64,000 nucleotides of DNA from Clostridia bacterium (GTDB taxonomy: Bacteria; Bacillota; Clostridia; Oscillospirales; Acutalibacteraceae): positions 248,001 through 312,000 of the forward strand of contig JAFQSP010000003.1 of NCBI GenBank assembly GCA_017409475.1, written 5' to 3'. The notes beneath the pieces were generated by a model that saw only the letters and a list, made by a program, of their open reading frames with translations, made no database searches and had not been told where the DNA came from. This document shows, piece after piece, positions 43,427 through 52,541 of this stretch (position 1 is the stretch's first letter; each line of letters starts with the position of its first letter). The position numbers were made by a program, and so were the translations under genes.

Positions 43427-44386
43427 ATGGGTTATAAAAAAGAATACTACATAAAAGCCCTCGCAGATATTGCAAAACGACGCCTAACTGCTGACGAATT
43501 AGCAAACAGCAATTTACTTTCAGTTTATTTAGCTCATCCGGATATAAAAGCGCTTGATGATAAGATGAACGCTCTCGGGCTTTTGGCAGTTAAAAGCGCG
43601 GTAAAATTAAGCGGTGCTGACGAAATCATTAATCTTAAAAAAGAATATGAGATAATTAATGCTCAAAAGCAAGAACTTTTGAATAATTATAATATCTCGC
43701 CTTCTTCGCTTAAGCCCAGCTATTGTTGCAATAGTTGCAACGATACAGGATATGTTAACGGCGAATTATGTGACTGTGTAAAAAAGATTGCTAAGGAGTA
43801 TTATTTCAACGATTTATGTGAAAAAATGCCTCTTGAAAATTCAACATTCGGGTCATTCGACCTGTCGCTCTATCCCGACGATGCACGAAACAATATGCAG
43901 GAAATTTTTAATTTCAGCAAGGAATACGCTGATAATTTTACAACAGCATCAAAGAATTTGTTATTCTTGGGCAGAACGGGACTTGGAAAAACTCACCTTT
44001 CACTTTCAATTGCTAATACAGCTATCGATAAGGGGTTCGGTGTAATTTACGGCTCATCACAGAACTTTTTTAATCAAATTCAGGACGAAGCGTTTGGCAG
44101 AAAACAAGGCGACACGCTCAATGCTCTGCTTGAATGTGACCTTCTTATATTGGACGATTTTGGAACGGAATTTATGTCTACATACATATCGTCAGCAATA
44201 TATAATATCATAAATTCGCGAATTTTACGTTCCCTGCCAACCATAATCAGCACCAACCTTTCACTCACCGAGATTAATAATGTTTATGGCGAAAGAATAA
44301 TGTCGCGAATTTTAGGCAATTACGTAATAAAGCAATTTACAGGCAAGGATATTCGCCAAATTCAGTTGCTAAAGAATAACACTTGA
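43427..44386 (+). CDS. DnaC/DnaI-like helicase-loader ATPase
   Basis: AAA+ helicase loader of 319 residues. The N-terminal region carries a cysteine cluster YCCNSCNDTGYVNGELCDC (about 101-119) that likely binds zinc, as in DnaI. The AAA+ core has Walker A FLGRTGLGKTHLS near 184, Walker B LLILDDFGTEF near 243, sensor I IISTNLS and an arginine finger ERIMSRI. RBS AAGGAGG. Its stop codon overlaps the -35 of the rnpB promoter. Confidence 0.9.
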   Translation: MGYKKEYYIKALADIAKRRLTADELANSNLLSVYLAHPDIKALDDKMNALGLLAVKSAVKLSGADEIINLKKEYEIINAQKQELLNNYNISPSSLKPSYCCNSCNDTGYVNGELCDCVKKIAKEYYFNDLCEKMPLENSTFGSFDLSLYPDDARNNMQEIFNFSKEYADNFTTASKNLLFLGRTGLGKTHLSLSIANTAIDKGFGVIYGSSQNFFNQIQDEAFGRKQGDTLNALLECDLLILDDFGTEFMSTYISSAIYNIINSRILRSLPTIISTNLSLTEINNVYGERIMSRILGNYVIKQFTGKDIRQIQLLKNNT

Positions 44387-44411
44387 CGATAAAAATAATA
44401 TCTGATAAAAT
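44383..44411 (+). promoter_or_regulatory. rnpB promoter
   Basis: TTGACG (44383-44388) and TAAAAT (44406-44411), spacer 17 bases. The predicted start near 44418 agrees with the 5' end of the RNase P RNA. The -35 overlaps the TGA stop of the helicase loader gene. Confidence 0.75.
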
Positions 44412-44417
44412 CAACAA

Positions 44418-44752
44418 TTGAGCGAGTTAGACAACTGCGTAACATTCATTTTGTTATGAGGAAAGTCCGAGCTCCACAGGGCAGGATAACGGCTAACAGC
44501 CGCCGAGGGCGACCTCAGGGAAAGTGCAACAGAAATAAACCGCCTGATTTTCAGGTAAGGATGGAAAGGCGAGGTAAGAGCTCACCGGCGCATAGGAGAC
44601 TATGCGGCCATGTAAACCCTATCCGGAGCAACACCGATAAAAAGCTATACATTTGCCCGATGTGCTTTTGAAAGGTGGCACGAGCCTGTAAGCAATTACA
44701 AGCCTAGATAGATAGTTGTCCACGACAGAACTCGGCTTATCGACTCGGTCAA
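44418..44752 (+). ncRNA. rnpB: RNase P RNA, class A
   Basis: Catalytic RNA that removes 5' leaders from tRNA precursors. The core GAGGAAAGTCCGAGCTCC (CR-I, P3-P4), the CACAGGGCAGGATAACGGCT block, AAAGTGCAACAGAAA (CR-II/III), GAGGTAAGAGCTCACCGGCG and the 3' ACAGAACTCGGCTTA are all present and in order. The two ends pair (TTGAGCGAGT with ACTCGGTCAA, one mismatch) to form P1. At about 335 nt and with these elements it is the bacterial A type. The short open frame covering this stretch is not a gene. Confidence 0.96.
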
Positions 44753-44802
44753 TTTATATATGAAAAGAGACACCGAAAACGGTGTCTCTTTTCATATATA
44801 AA
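44753..44802. terminator. Bidirectional terminator after rnpB
   Basis: A perfect 23-base stem (44753-44775/44780-44802) with loop AAAA. It serves rnpB on the plus strand and the lipoprotein gene on the minus strand. Confidence 0.95.
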
Positions 44803-44808
44803 TCTTAA

Positions 44809-45501
44809 TTACTCAGTCCATACATGAAGGTTATATATGGTTGTATAGAAAAGCTTATCATTAGAATCAAAGAAGAAATTAAGCATATAATCGCCATACT
44901 GGTACGAAAGCATTCTTGAATTTACAAGCGGTTCAACCATAAAGAACATATCGTCATTTTCAGCAATTTTATCAGACGTAGGTTTAGCTTCAATTGTTCC
45001 TTTTACTTCCGTATAGGTACTGTGACCAATCATATAACCAAAGGCATCAATCGACTGGGCTATATATGCGATGCCACTCATTGGCGATGCATTATAATAA
45101 AAATAACGAGTATCGTATGAGTACATTTTAACAATTCTGTCACCGGTATCGAGTCCGCGAATTGTTAAATTATATACTACTTCATCATCAAGTTCAGGAA
45201 TAGAAATCGTCTCGGATGATGCATCGGCTTCGGAATTTTCATCATCTGATGAAAGGTGGGCGCCATGCTCATCAATAGCCGGACCATCACCATTGTAATA
45301 CTGAACCACCTCATCAACCGAAGCGCCAACAGGGAAAATTACAGTATCAATCATACCCTTTGATGCATATTCGGGAACGAGTTTATTATATTCAATGCTC
45401 GAAACAGCCTCTGATGATACGTTATTTTCCTGCTTTTCTCCGCAAGAGGCGAAACTAAAAACAATCAATGAAACTAAAAATAATGACAGTATCTTTTTCA
45501 T
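44809..45501 (-). CDS. Predicted lipoprotein of unknown function
   Basis: A 230-residue secreted lipoprotein. The signal peptide is KKILSLFLVSLIVFSFASC with the lipobox cysteine at residue 20, followed by a polar, acidic linker. An acidic S/D/E-rich patch (about 80-97, DENSEADASSETIS) sits mid-protein. I recognise no family. It follows pncB by 14 bases behind GGGGAG and shares its terminator, so it is cotranscribed with NAD salvage, for no obvious reason. Confidence 0.65.
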   Translation of the reverse strand: MKKILSLFLVSLIVFSFASCGEKQENNVSSEAVSSIEYNKLVPEYASKGMIDTVIFPVGASVDEVVQYYNGDGPAIDEHGAHLSSDDENSEADASSETISIPELDDEVVYNLTIRGLDTGDRIVKMYSYDTRYFYYNASPMSGIAYIAQSIDAFGYMIGHSTYTEVKGTIEAKPTSDKIAENDDMFFMVEPLVNSRMLSYQYGDYMLNFFFDSNDKLFYTTIYNLHVWTE

Positions 45502-45515
45502 ACCTATCTCCCCTA

Positions 45516-46964
45516 TTATTCGCTATATTCTTTAATAAGATTGTGCTTTAATTCCCATAAATCGTTTGACAAATCAACATAATAATTATGCGGATTTTCA
45601 AAGCGCAGAACCTCGTCCCATAAATGCTCAACCTGCTTCTGACAATAACGCTGAATCTCGTTAACGGTATAATCAGTATAAACAAGCTTACCTGCCTTAA
45701 AAATCGGTTTTGTAAGCCGACGGGCAATAAAATTGGTTACATTTTTTCTTTTCCACGTATATTCGGGATCAAAAATCTCATACGGCTTTGTATCGTCGAT
45801 TTCTTCATCAAAAAGGGTTACAACGTCAGCAATAGCCTTTCCACTCAGACGGTCAAAAAGGCGCCAAACCGACTTGAACCCAGGTGTAGTTATCTTTGAA
45901 ACATTTTCGCTAAGCTTAATTTTCGGAACAACCTTGCCACCATCGTCAATAATAGCGCTGAGCTTATAAACTCCGCCCATTACGGGAGACGATGCTGAGG
46001 TAATCAACCTTTCACCAACGCCGAATGTATCAACCTTTGCTCCCTGTAACAGCATATCTGAAATAATATGTTCATCAAGCGAATTTGAGGCTACGATATG
46101 ACAATCTGGATAACCAGCTTCATCAAGCATTTTTCTTGCACGCTTTGATAAATAAGTAATATCACCGCTGTCAATTCGAATTCCTACAGGTCGCTTCCCA
46201 AGCGGCTTTAATACATCGTCAAAAACCTTTATCGCATTTTTAATTCCCGATTTTAATACATTATAGGTGTCGACAAGAAGCGTACAATTATCAGGATATA
46301 TCCTCGCATAAGCAGCAAATGCATCATATTCGTTGTCAAACATTTGTACCCAGCTGTGAGCCATTGTACCGGCAGGATTAAGCCCAAATTTTTGTGCCGC
46401 AAGTACACACGAAGTTGATGAGCAACCACCGATAATAGCCGCCCTTGCGCCATAAACGGCCGAATCATAGCCTTGAGCTCTTCTGGCGCCGAATTCAATA
46501 ACCGGTCTTCCCTGAGCTGCTCGTACAATTCGGTTTGCCTTTGTTGCAATAAGTGATTGATGATTAAATGTAATAAGTATTAGCGTTTCTATAAGCTGAG
46601 CCTCGATGATTGGTCCTCTTACCGTTAAAACAGGCTCGTTAGGAAAAACAGGTGTACCCTCGGGAATCGCCCAAACATCGCAAGAAAAAGAGAAGTTACT
46701 TAAATAATCTAAAAACTCGTCATTAAACCCTTTTTCTTTTAAAAAGGAAATATCATCGCTGTCAAATGAAAGCTCGGTAATATAATCAATAATCTGCTTA
46801 AGGCCACACATAATTGCAAAGCCGCCGTCATCAGGGACCTTTCTGAAAAAAAGGTCAAAAATACCGACAGTATCCTTTTTACCCTCAGTAAAATAACCAT
46901 TTGACATTGTTAGTTCATAAAAATCGGTCAACATTGACAAATTTCGAGAAAAATGAGTGCTCAT
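45516..46964 (-). CDS. pncB: Nicotinate phosphoribosyltransferase
   Basis: Converts nicotinate and PRPP to nicotinate mononucleotide for NAD salvage. The 482 residues have LTDFYELTMSNGYF at the start, LIETLILITFNHQSLIATKA, the FGARRAQGYDSAVYGARAA motif around the catalytic loop (H of MAHSWVQMF near 212), VDTYNVLKSG and GIRIDSGDI. It is the Gram-positive long form. RBS GGAGG; promoter at 46994-47021. Confidence 0.95.
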   Translation of the reverse strand: MSTHFSRNLSMLTDFYELTMSNGYFTEGKKDTVGIFDLFFRKVPDDGGFAIMCGLKQIIDYITELSFDSDDISFLKEKGFNDEFLDYLSNFSFSCDVWAIPEGTPVFPNEPVLTVRGPIIEAQLIETLILITFNHQSLIATKANRIVRAAQGRPVIEFGARRAQGYDSAVYGARAAIIGGCSSTSCVLAAQKFGLNPAGTMAHSWVQMFDNEYDAFAAYARIYPDNCTLLVDTYNVLKSGIKNAIKVFDDVLKPLGKRPVGIRIDSGDITYLSKRARKMLDEAGYPDCHIVASNSLDEHIISDMLLQGAKVDTFGVGERLITSASSPVMGGVYKLSAIIDDGGKVVPKIKLSENVSKITTPGFKSVWRLFDRLSGKAIADVVTLFDEEIDDTKPYEIFDPEYTWKRKNVTNFIARRLTKPIFKAGKLVYTDYTVNEIQRYCQKQVEHLWDEVLRFENPHNYYVDLSNDLWELKHNLIKEYSE

Positions 46965-46993
46965 TATACTCCTCCGTTTGAATCATCAATAAT

Positions 46994-47021
46994 ATTATAA
47001 CACAAATATGATATAAATCAA
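46994..47021 (-). promoter_or_regulatory. Promoter of pncB
   Basis: Minus-strand TTGATT (47021-47016) and TATAAT (46999-46994), spacer 16 bases. Confidence 0.6.
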
Positions 47022-47039
47022 TTTATAATAAAAAATTAA

Positions 47040-47068
47040 ATGACAAATTAATTAATATGTGCTATAAT
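47040..47068 (+). promoter_or_regulatory. Promoter of the XRE regulator gene
   Basis: ATGACA (47040-47045) and TATAAT (47063-47068), spacer 17 bases, divergent from the pncB promoter; the two -35 regions are under 20 bases apart. Confidence 0.6.
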
Positions 47069-47097
47069 TATTATACATAAACGATTGGAGATAAGTA

Positions 47098-47364
47098 ATG
47101 AGAGTTAGAAAAATGCCACTTGGCAACGCTAATATGATTGGTGAGCGAGTTGAACAGCTTAGAAACATAAATAACATGAAGCAAAAGGACCTTTTATACC
47201 ATCTCAATTCAAAAGGAATTATTATGACGGCATCCTCACTTTCAAAGCTTGAGGGTCAGGTTAGACAGGTCAATGATTTTGAAATAGTTGCACTTGCCGA
47301 TATTTTTGGAATATCGGTGTCGAAATTGCTTGGTATTGAGCAAAATATTAATAATCATAATTGA
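47098..47364 (+). CDS. XRE-family helix-turn-helix regulator
   Basis: An 88-residue single-domain HTH protein. The Cro/CI-type helix-turn-helix spans about 16-70, with MKQKDLLYHLNSKGIIMTASSLSKLEGQ and ALADIFGISVSKLLGI. It has no effector domain. Divergent from pncB and upstream of aconitase/IDH, so either is a possible target; the target is not known. RBS TTGGAG. Confidence 0.85.
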   Translation: MRVRKMPLGNANMIGERVEQLRNINNMKQKDLLYHLNSKGIIMTASSLSKLEGQVRQVNDFEIVALADIFGISVSKLLGIEQNINNHN

Positions 47365-47389
47365 CAAATATATAGATTTTTGTTAGAAT
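47361..47389 (+). promoter_or_regulatory. Promoter of the aconitase operon
   Basis: TTGACA (47361-47366, overlapping the XRE stop codon) and TAGAAT (47384-47389), spacer 17 bases. Confidence 0.65.
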
Positions 47390-47404
47390 ATATATCAAAA
47401 AAAT

Positions 47405-47430
47405 AAGAGGTTCTGTGTAACCTCTTTTTT
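47405..47430 (+). terminator. Terminator between the XRE gene and aconitase
   Basis: An 8-base stem (47405-47412/47419-47426), loop CTGTGT, followed by a T-run to 47430. It sits just downstream of the predicted aconitase promoter, so it either ends the XRE transcript or acts as an attenuator. Confidence 0.7.
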
Positions 47431-47451
47431 CTTGTATTAAAGGGTGATTTT

Positions 47452-49386
47452 ATGGGACTTACATTAGCAGAAAAAATTTTGAAAGCACACGTTGTTGATG
47501 GCGAATTTAAAAAGGGAAATGAAATCGGTTTAAGAATTGACCAAACTCTTACTCAGGACGCAACGGGAACCATGGCATATCTCGAATTTGAGGCTATGGG
47601 AATTGCGCGCGTTAAAACCGATCGATCGGTTGCATATATTGATCATAATACACTTCAATCAGGATTCGAAAATGCCGACGACCACCGTTTTATCGGCTCG
47701 GTAGCAAAAAAGCACGGCGTATATTTCAGCCGTCCCGGTAACGGAATTTGCCACCAGGTTCATTTAGAACGCTTCGGTATCCCCGGAAAGACGCTAATTG
47801 GCTCGGATAGTCATACACCTACAGGTGGCGGTCTTGGCATGATTGCTATTGGTGCCGGTGGACTTGACGTTGCGGTTGCTATGGGTGGCGGCGCTTATTA
47901 TATTACATATCCTAAAATTGTAAATGTAAGGCTCAGCGGTAAATTACAGCCCTGGGTTGCCGCAAAGGACGTTATCCTTAAGGTTCTTCAAATCATGACC
48001 GTTAAAGGCGGCGTTGGTAAGATTATCGAGTACACAGGCGACGGCGTTGCTACTCTTTCGGTTCCCGAAAGAGCTACCATCACCAATATGGGTGCCGAGC
48101 TTGGCGCTACAACTTCAATATTCCCATCTGATGATATCACACGTTCATTCCTTAAAGCCCAGGGTCGCGAAGACGTATGGTCAGAGCAGAAGGCTGACGA
48201 TGACGCTGAATATGACGAAATTATTGAAATCAATCTTTCCGAGCTTGAACCTATGATTGCTTGTCCTCATTCACCTGACAACGTAAAGGCTGTAAGTGAA
48301 ATTGAAGGCATGAAGATTGACCAGGTATGTATCGGCTCATGCACAAACTCATCACTTCTCGATATGATGAAGGTTGCTCATATTTTAAAGGGTAACACTG
48401 TTCATCCTGACGTTTCACTTGCAATTGCACCCGGCTCTAAGCAAGTACTAAATATGATTGCTGATAACGGCTGTCTTTCCGACATAATTGATGCAGGTGC
48501 ACGTATACTCGAGAGTGCATGCGGTCCGTGTATTGGAATGGGTCAATCACCCAATTCAAAGGGTATTTCACTCCGTACATTCAACCGTAATTTCGAAGGA
48601 CGTTCGGGCACAAAGGACGGTCAAATTTATCTCGTCTCTCCCGAAGTAGCTGCAATTTCGGCTATTAATGGCTACCTCACCGACCCGAGAAAGATTGGCG
48701 ATATGCCCGAATTTACCCTTCCGGAAAAGTTTGACATAAACGATAATATGGTTGCATTACCCTCTGACGAGGCTAATATGAACGAGGTTGAAGTATTGAG
48801 AGGTCCTAACATTAAACCCTTCCCTGTTACAACGCCTCTTGACAGCGTAATCGATTGCAAGTGCTCGCTCAAGGTTGGCGACAATATTACAACCGACCAC
48901 ATTATGCCCGCAGGCGCAAAGATTCTTCCTCTTCGCTCAAATATCCCCGCAATTTCAAAATATTGCTTCACCGTATGTGATGAAAACTTCCCCGAAAGAG
49001 CTGAATCACTTGGAAAGAGCATAATCATCGGCGGTTCAAACTATGGTCAAGGTTCATCACGTGAACACGCGGCACTTGCCCCCTTACATCTCGGAGTAAA
49101 GGCTGTTGTTGTAAAATCGTTCGCTCGTATTCACCGCTCAAACCTTATTAATGCAGGTATTTTACCCCTCACATTTAAGAATGAAGCTGATTACAACCTT
49201 ATTAACGAAGGCGACGATTTAGTTATCGAAAATGTAATTGATTGTGTAAAGAATGACACTCAAATGGTAATTAAGAATAAGACAAATGGAGCTATCATCG
49301 AGGTTGATTGCGAACTCAGTGGTCGTGCAAAGGATATCATCCTTTCAGGCGGACTTCTTAATTATACAAAAGAGAAATTAAACTAA
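47452..49386 (+). CDS. acnA: Aconitate hydratase
   Basis: Isomerises citrate to isocitrate with a [4Fe-4S] cluster. The 644 residues are shorter than AcnA/AcnB (about 890) and match the compact aconitase group of Aquifex/Clostridia. Motifs: GSDSHTPTGGGLGMIAIGAGG, cluster cysteines in CIGSCTNSS (first) and SACGPCIGMGQ (second and third), and the swivel domain with GDNITTDHIMPAG and GSNYGQGSSREHAA. Cotranscribed with icd (13 bases apart). Confidence 0.95.
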   Translation: MGLTLAEKILKAHVVDGEFKKGNEIGLRIDQTLTQDATGTMAYLEFEAMGIARVKTDRSVAYIDHNTLQSGFENADDHRFIGSVAKKHGVYFSRPGNGICHQVHLERFGIPGKTLIGSDSHTPTGGGLGMIAIGAGGLDVAVAMGGGAYYITYPKIVNVRLSGKLQPWVAAKDVILKVLQIMTVKGGVGKIIEYTGDGVATLSVPERATITNMGAELGATTSIFPSDDITRSFLKAQGREDVWSEQKADDDAEYDEIIEINLSELEPMIACPHSPDNVKAVSEIEGMKIDQVCIGSCTNSSLLDMMKVAHILKGNTVHPDVSLAIAPGSKQVLNMIADNGCLSDIIDAGARILESACGPCIGMGQSPNSKGISLRTFNRNFEGRSGTKDGQIYLVSPEVAAISAINGYLTDPRKIGDMPEFTLPEKFDINDNMVALPSDEANMNEVEVLRGPNIKPFPVTTPLDSVIDCKCSLKVGDNITTDHIMPAGAKILPLRSNIPAISKYCFTVCDENFPERAESLGKSIIIGGSNYGQGSSREHAALAPLHLGVKAVVVKSFARIHRSNLINAGILPLTFKNEADYNLINEGDDLVIENVIDCVKNDTQMVIKNKTNGAIIEVDCELSGRAKDIILSGGLLNYTKEKLN

Positions 49387-49399
49387 GAAGGTGAATTAA

Positions 49400-50614
49400 A
49401 TGGCAGATAAAATTCAGATGAAAACACCGCTCGTCGAAATGGACGGCGACGAAATGACCAGAATTATCTGGCAATGGATAAAGGACATTCTCATTCTCCC
49501 CTACGTTGACCTCAAAACCGAATATTACGACCTCGGTCTCATTCACAGAAACGAAACCGATGACAAGGTAACATTCGATTCGGCTGAAGCAACTAAAAAA
49601 TACGGTGTTGCAGTTAAATGCGCTACTATCACTCCTAACGCAGCAAGAATGCCCGAATACAACTTGAAAGAAATGTGGAAATCGCCTAACGGAACAATCC
49701 GTGCTATTCTCGACGGTACCGTTTTCAGAGCTCCCATTCTCGTAAAAGGTATTGTTCCTTATATTCCTACTTGGACAAGCCCGATTACTATTGCGCGTCA
49801 CGCATACGGCGACGTTTATAAGAATTCTGAAATTCAGGTTTCTGATGGTACAAAATGCGAGCTCGTTTGCACCGACAAGAATGGAAACGAAACAAGACAG
49901 CTTATCCACGAGTTCAATGGCTCGGATGGTATTATTCAGGGACTTCACAATATTGATAAATCTATTTCAAGCTTTGCAAGATGCTGCTTTAATTACGCAC
50001 TTGATACAAAGCAGGACCTTTGGTTTGCTACAAAAGATACCATTTCAAAGAAATATGACCACAGATTCAAGGATATTTTCAACGAAATATTTGAAGCCGA
50101 ATACAAAGAAAGATTCGATGCCGCAAATATCGAATATTTTTACACCCTCATCGACGATGCCGTTGCTCGTGTAATTCGTTCAAACGGTGGTTACATCTGG
50201 GCTTGCAAGAACTATGACGGCGACGTTATGTCTGACATGGTCGCAACAGCTTACGGTTCACTCGCTATGATGACAAGCGTTCTTGTTTCTCCCGACGGCG
50301 TTTACGAATATGAAGCTGCTCACGGAACAGTTCAGCGCCACTACTACAAGCATCTCAAGGGCGAAGAAACTTCAACCAACTCGGTTGCAACAATCTTTGC
50401 TTGGACCGGCGCATTGAGAAAGCGCGGCGAACTCGACAATACACCCGAACTTTCACACTTCGCCGATATGCTCGAAAAAGCAACAATCGACACAATCGAA
50501 AGCGGTGTTATGACCGGCGACCTTTATTCAATGTCAACCCTTGAAGATAAGAAAAAGGTTAATACAAAGGAATTCTTAATCGAAATTAACGAGACTCTTA
50601 AAAAACTTGTTTAA
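49400..50614 (+). CDS. icd: NADP-dependent isocitrate dehydrogenase, eukaryote-like type
   Basis: Oxidatively decarboxylates isocitrate to 2-oxoglutarate, giving NADPH. The 404 residues follow the homodimeric eukaryotic-type (subfamily II) [16 protein letters not shown] at the start, [59 protein letters not shown] and [11 protein letters not shown]. It is not the E. coli Icd type. Adjacent to aconitase, it supplies glutamate carbon. Confidence 0.95.
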   Translation: MADKIQMKTPLVEMDGDEMTRIIWQWIKDILILPYVDLKTEYYDLGLIHRNETDDKVTFDSAEATKKYGVAVKCATITPNAARMPEYNLKEMWKSPNGTIRAILDGTVFRAPILVKGIVPYIPTWTSPITIARHAYGDVYKNSEIQVSDGTKCELVCTDKNGNETRQLIHEFNGSDGIIQGLHNIDKSISSFARCCFNYALDTKQDLWFATKDTISKKYDHRFKDIFNEIFEAEYKERFDAANIEYFYTLIDDAVARVIRSNGGYIWACKNYDGDVMSDMVATAYGSLAMMTSVLVSPDGVYEYEAAHGTVQRHYYKHLKGEETSTNSVATIFAWTGALRKRGELDNTPELSHFADMLEKATIDTIESGVMTGDLYSMSTLEDKKKVNTKEFLIEINETLKKLV

Positions 50615-50629
50615 TAAAACACAATAATA

Positions 50630-50673
50630 AACCTCTCGACATATAATAAACTATAAAGTTATGTCGGGAGGTT
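50630..50673 (+). promoter_or_regulatory. Hairpin that covers the asnB ribosome binding site
   Basis: A 14-base stem (50630-50643/50660-50673) with one G-T pair and a 16-base loop. The 3' arm includes GGGAGG, the RBS of asnB (ATG at 50680). It is followed by AATTTTATG, so it may also act as a weak terminator after icd. Confidence 0.6.
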
Positions 50674-50679
50674 AATTTT

Positions 50680-52512
50680 ATGTGTTCAATATGTGGATTT
50701 GCAAATTTTGAAAGAGAAATTGATATAGATAAAAATATTATTGATAAAATGGGTAAAAGCATGAAGCACAGAGGCCTTGATTCAACAGAAAAATATGTTG
50801 ACAGAAATGTTTCACTTCATCATAATCGATTATCTGTAATGGATATTGAAAACGGAAAACAACCTATGTCAGCTGAATTTATGGGCAAAGAATATATAAT
50901 AGTTTATAACGGAGAAATATATAATACACCTGAATTAAAACAGCAAATATTCAAGGATTATCAAATAAAAATGAATACAAATTGTGACACCGAGGTTGTT
51001 CTGTGGACATACATTCTTTATAAAGAAAAATGCCCCGAAATGCTAAACGGAATATTCGCCTTTGCGGTGTATGATACTTATGAAAAAGAAATATTCATAG
51101 CTCGCGACCGATTTGGAATAAAGCCACTGTTCTATACTGTAAAAAACGGTGCCATTATATTTGCATCAGAAATCAAAGCAATGCTCGAATATCCCGAAAT
51201 TGATTCAGAAATTGATAAAAAAGGATTATGGCAACTGCTATATCTTTCACCGGTAAAAATTAACGGCAGTGGCATTTTTAAGGACATAAATGAGGTTGAA
51301 CCGGGCTATTTGGGAAAATTCGATAAAAATGGACTTAAACTAGATAAATACTGGGAACTAAAAGCTGAAGAATTGAATGTGACATCACAAGAAGCAGCCG
51401 AGCATACAAGATATTTACTCACCGACGCGATAAAAAGGCAGCTAATAAGCGACGTTCCTCTTTGCGTTTTTCTATCAGGTGGACTTGATTCATCGGTAAT
51501 ATCAGCCGTAGCCGCAGAGGAATACAAAAAGGAAAGGAAAACGCTCTCATCCTACTCGTTTGAATATGAAGGAAACAAAACGAGCTTTAAATCGACCTTG
51601 TTTCAACCGCAAGGTGATGACGAGTATGCGGTATATTTAGCCGATTATTTAGGCACTAATCACACAGTTTTGACTGCTCCAACCCAGTCGGTTGTTAATG
51701 CGTTATTTGATGCGACCGAACAACGCGATTTTCCCGGTCAGGCTGACATCGATTCATCACTGCTATATTTCTGTAATCAAGTGAAGAATAATCATACTGT
51801 TGCGATTTCTGGTGAATGTTCCGACGAAATTTTTGGCGGTTATCCGTGGTTTTACCGTCCCGAAATGCTTTATAAGGACTTTTTCCCTTGGATTCATGAC
51901 CCATATGCAAGAATCAGGCTATTCGATGACTCTATTGTTAATTCAAAAGACGGCTACGAATACACCTCGTCAATATATAAAAGCAGTATAGCTGAATGTC
52001 CGGTTATTGACGGTGAAACTGATGATATGCGTTGCTCAAGAATTGCCACCTATTTATCGGTGAATTACTTCATGACCTCCCTGCTTGAACGTAAAGACAG
52101 AATGAGCATGGCAAGCAGTCTTGAAGTTCGAGTGCCGTTTGGCGACCATCGAATTCTTGAATATGTTTTTAACGTTCCATGGAAAATTAAATTTGAAAAC
52201 AGTACCGAAAAAGCACTGCTACGAAATGCAATGAAAGACTATCTGCCCGATAAAATTCTTTGGCGTAAAAAAAGCCCGTATCCCAAAACACATAATCCAA
52301 AATATCTCGAATCGGTCTCAAATATTCTACAAAATCGCATAAAATCAAATAAAAGTATCCTTAGCGAGATGATGAATAAAACTGCGTTAGAAAGCCTTTT
52401 AAACGGCGAAAGTGTTACCTGGTTCGGTCAGCTTATGTCAACTCCTCAGCTTTTAGCTTGGCTCATTCAGTTTGATTATTGGTTCGAAAAATACAAGGTG
52501 AAGATAGTATAA
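50680..52512 (+). CDS. asnB: Asparagine synthase (glutamine-hydrolysing)
   Basis: Makes asparagine from aspartate, glutamine and ATP. The 610 residues start MCSICGFANFE with the nucleophile Cys2 of class II amidotransferases; RGLDST, HHNRLSVMDIENGKQPM and YNGEIYN complete the glutaminase site (to about 190). The synthetase half has PPi motif FLSGGLDSSVISA near 265, and SGECSDEIFGGYPWF. The protein has the usual length. RBS GGGAGG lies in a hairpin (50630-50673). Confidence 0.95.
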   Translation: MCSICGFANFEREIDIDKNIIDKMGKSMKHRGLDSTEKYVDRNVSLHHNRLSVMDIENGKQPMSAEFMGKEYIIVYNGEIYNTPELKQQIFKDYQIKMNTNCDTEVVLWTYILYKEKCPEMLNGIFAFAVYDTYEKEIFIARDRFGIKPLFYTVKNGAIIFASEIKAMLEYPEIDSEIDKKGLWQLLYLSPVKINGSGIFKDINEVEPGYLGKFDKNGLKLDKYWELKAEELNVTSQEAAEHTRYLLTDAIKRQLISDVPLCVFLSGGLDSSVISAVAAEEYKKERKTLSSYSFEYEGNKTSFKSTLFQPQGDDEYAVYLADYLGTNHTVLTAPTQSVVNALFDATEQRDFPGQADIDSSLLYFCNQVKNNHTVAISGECSDEIFGGYPWFYRPEMLYKDFFPWIHDPYARIRLFDDSIVNSKDGYEYTSSIYKSSIAECPVIDGETDDMRCSRIATYLSVNYFMTSLLERKDRMSMASSLEVRVPFGDHRILEYVFNVPWKIKFENSTEKALLRNAMKDYLPDKILWRKKSPYPKTHNPKYLESVSNILQNRIKSNKSILSEMMNKTALESLLNGESVTWFGQLMSTPQLLAWLIQFDYWFEKYKVKIV

Positions 52513-52541
52513 AAAAACAGCCTCTTTCGAGGCTGTTTTTT
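52512..52541. terminator. Bidirectional terminator between asnB and polC
   Basis: A 13-base stem (52512-52524/52529-52541) with tetraloop TTTC and flanking A/T runs, placed between convergent stop codons. Confidence 0.95.

Noticed and set aside
44456..44671. A 71-codon open frame in the gap after the helicase loader
   Set aside because: It lies wholly within the RNase P RNA, whose conserved core explains the sequence.
49358..49948. A 196-codon open frame antisense to icd
   Set aside because: Low-complexity, cysteine- and serine-rich translation that mirrors the strong codon bias of icd; icd is certain by motif.
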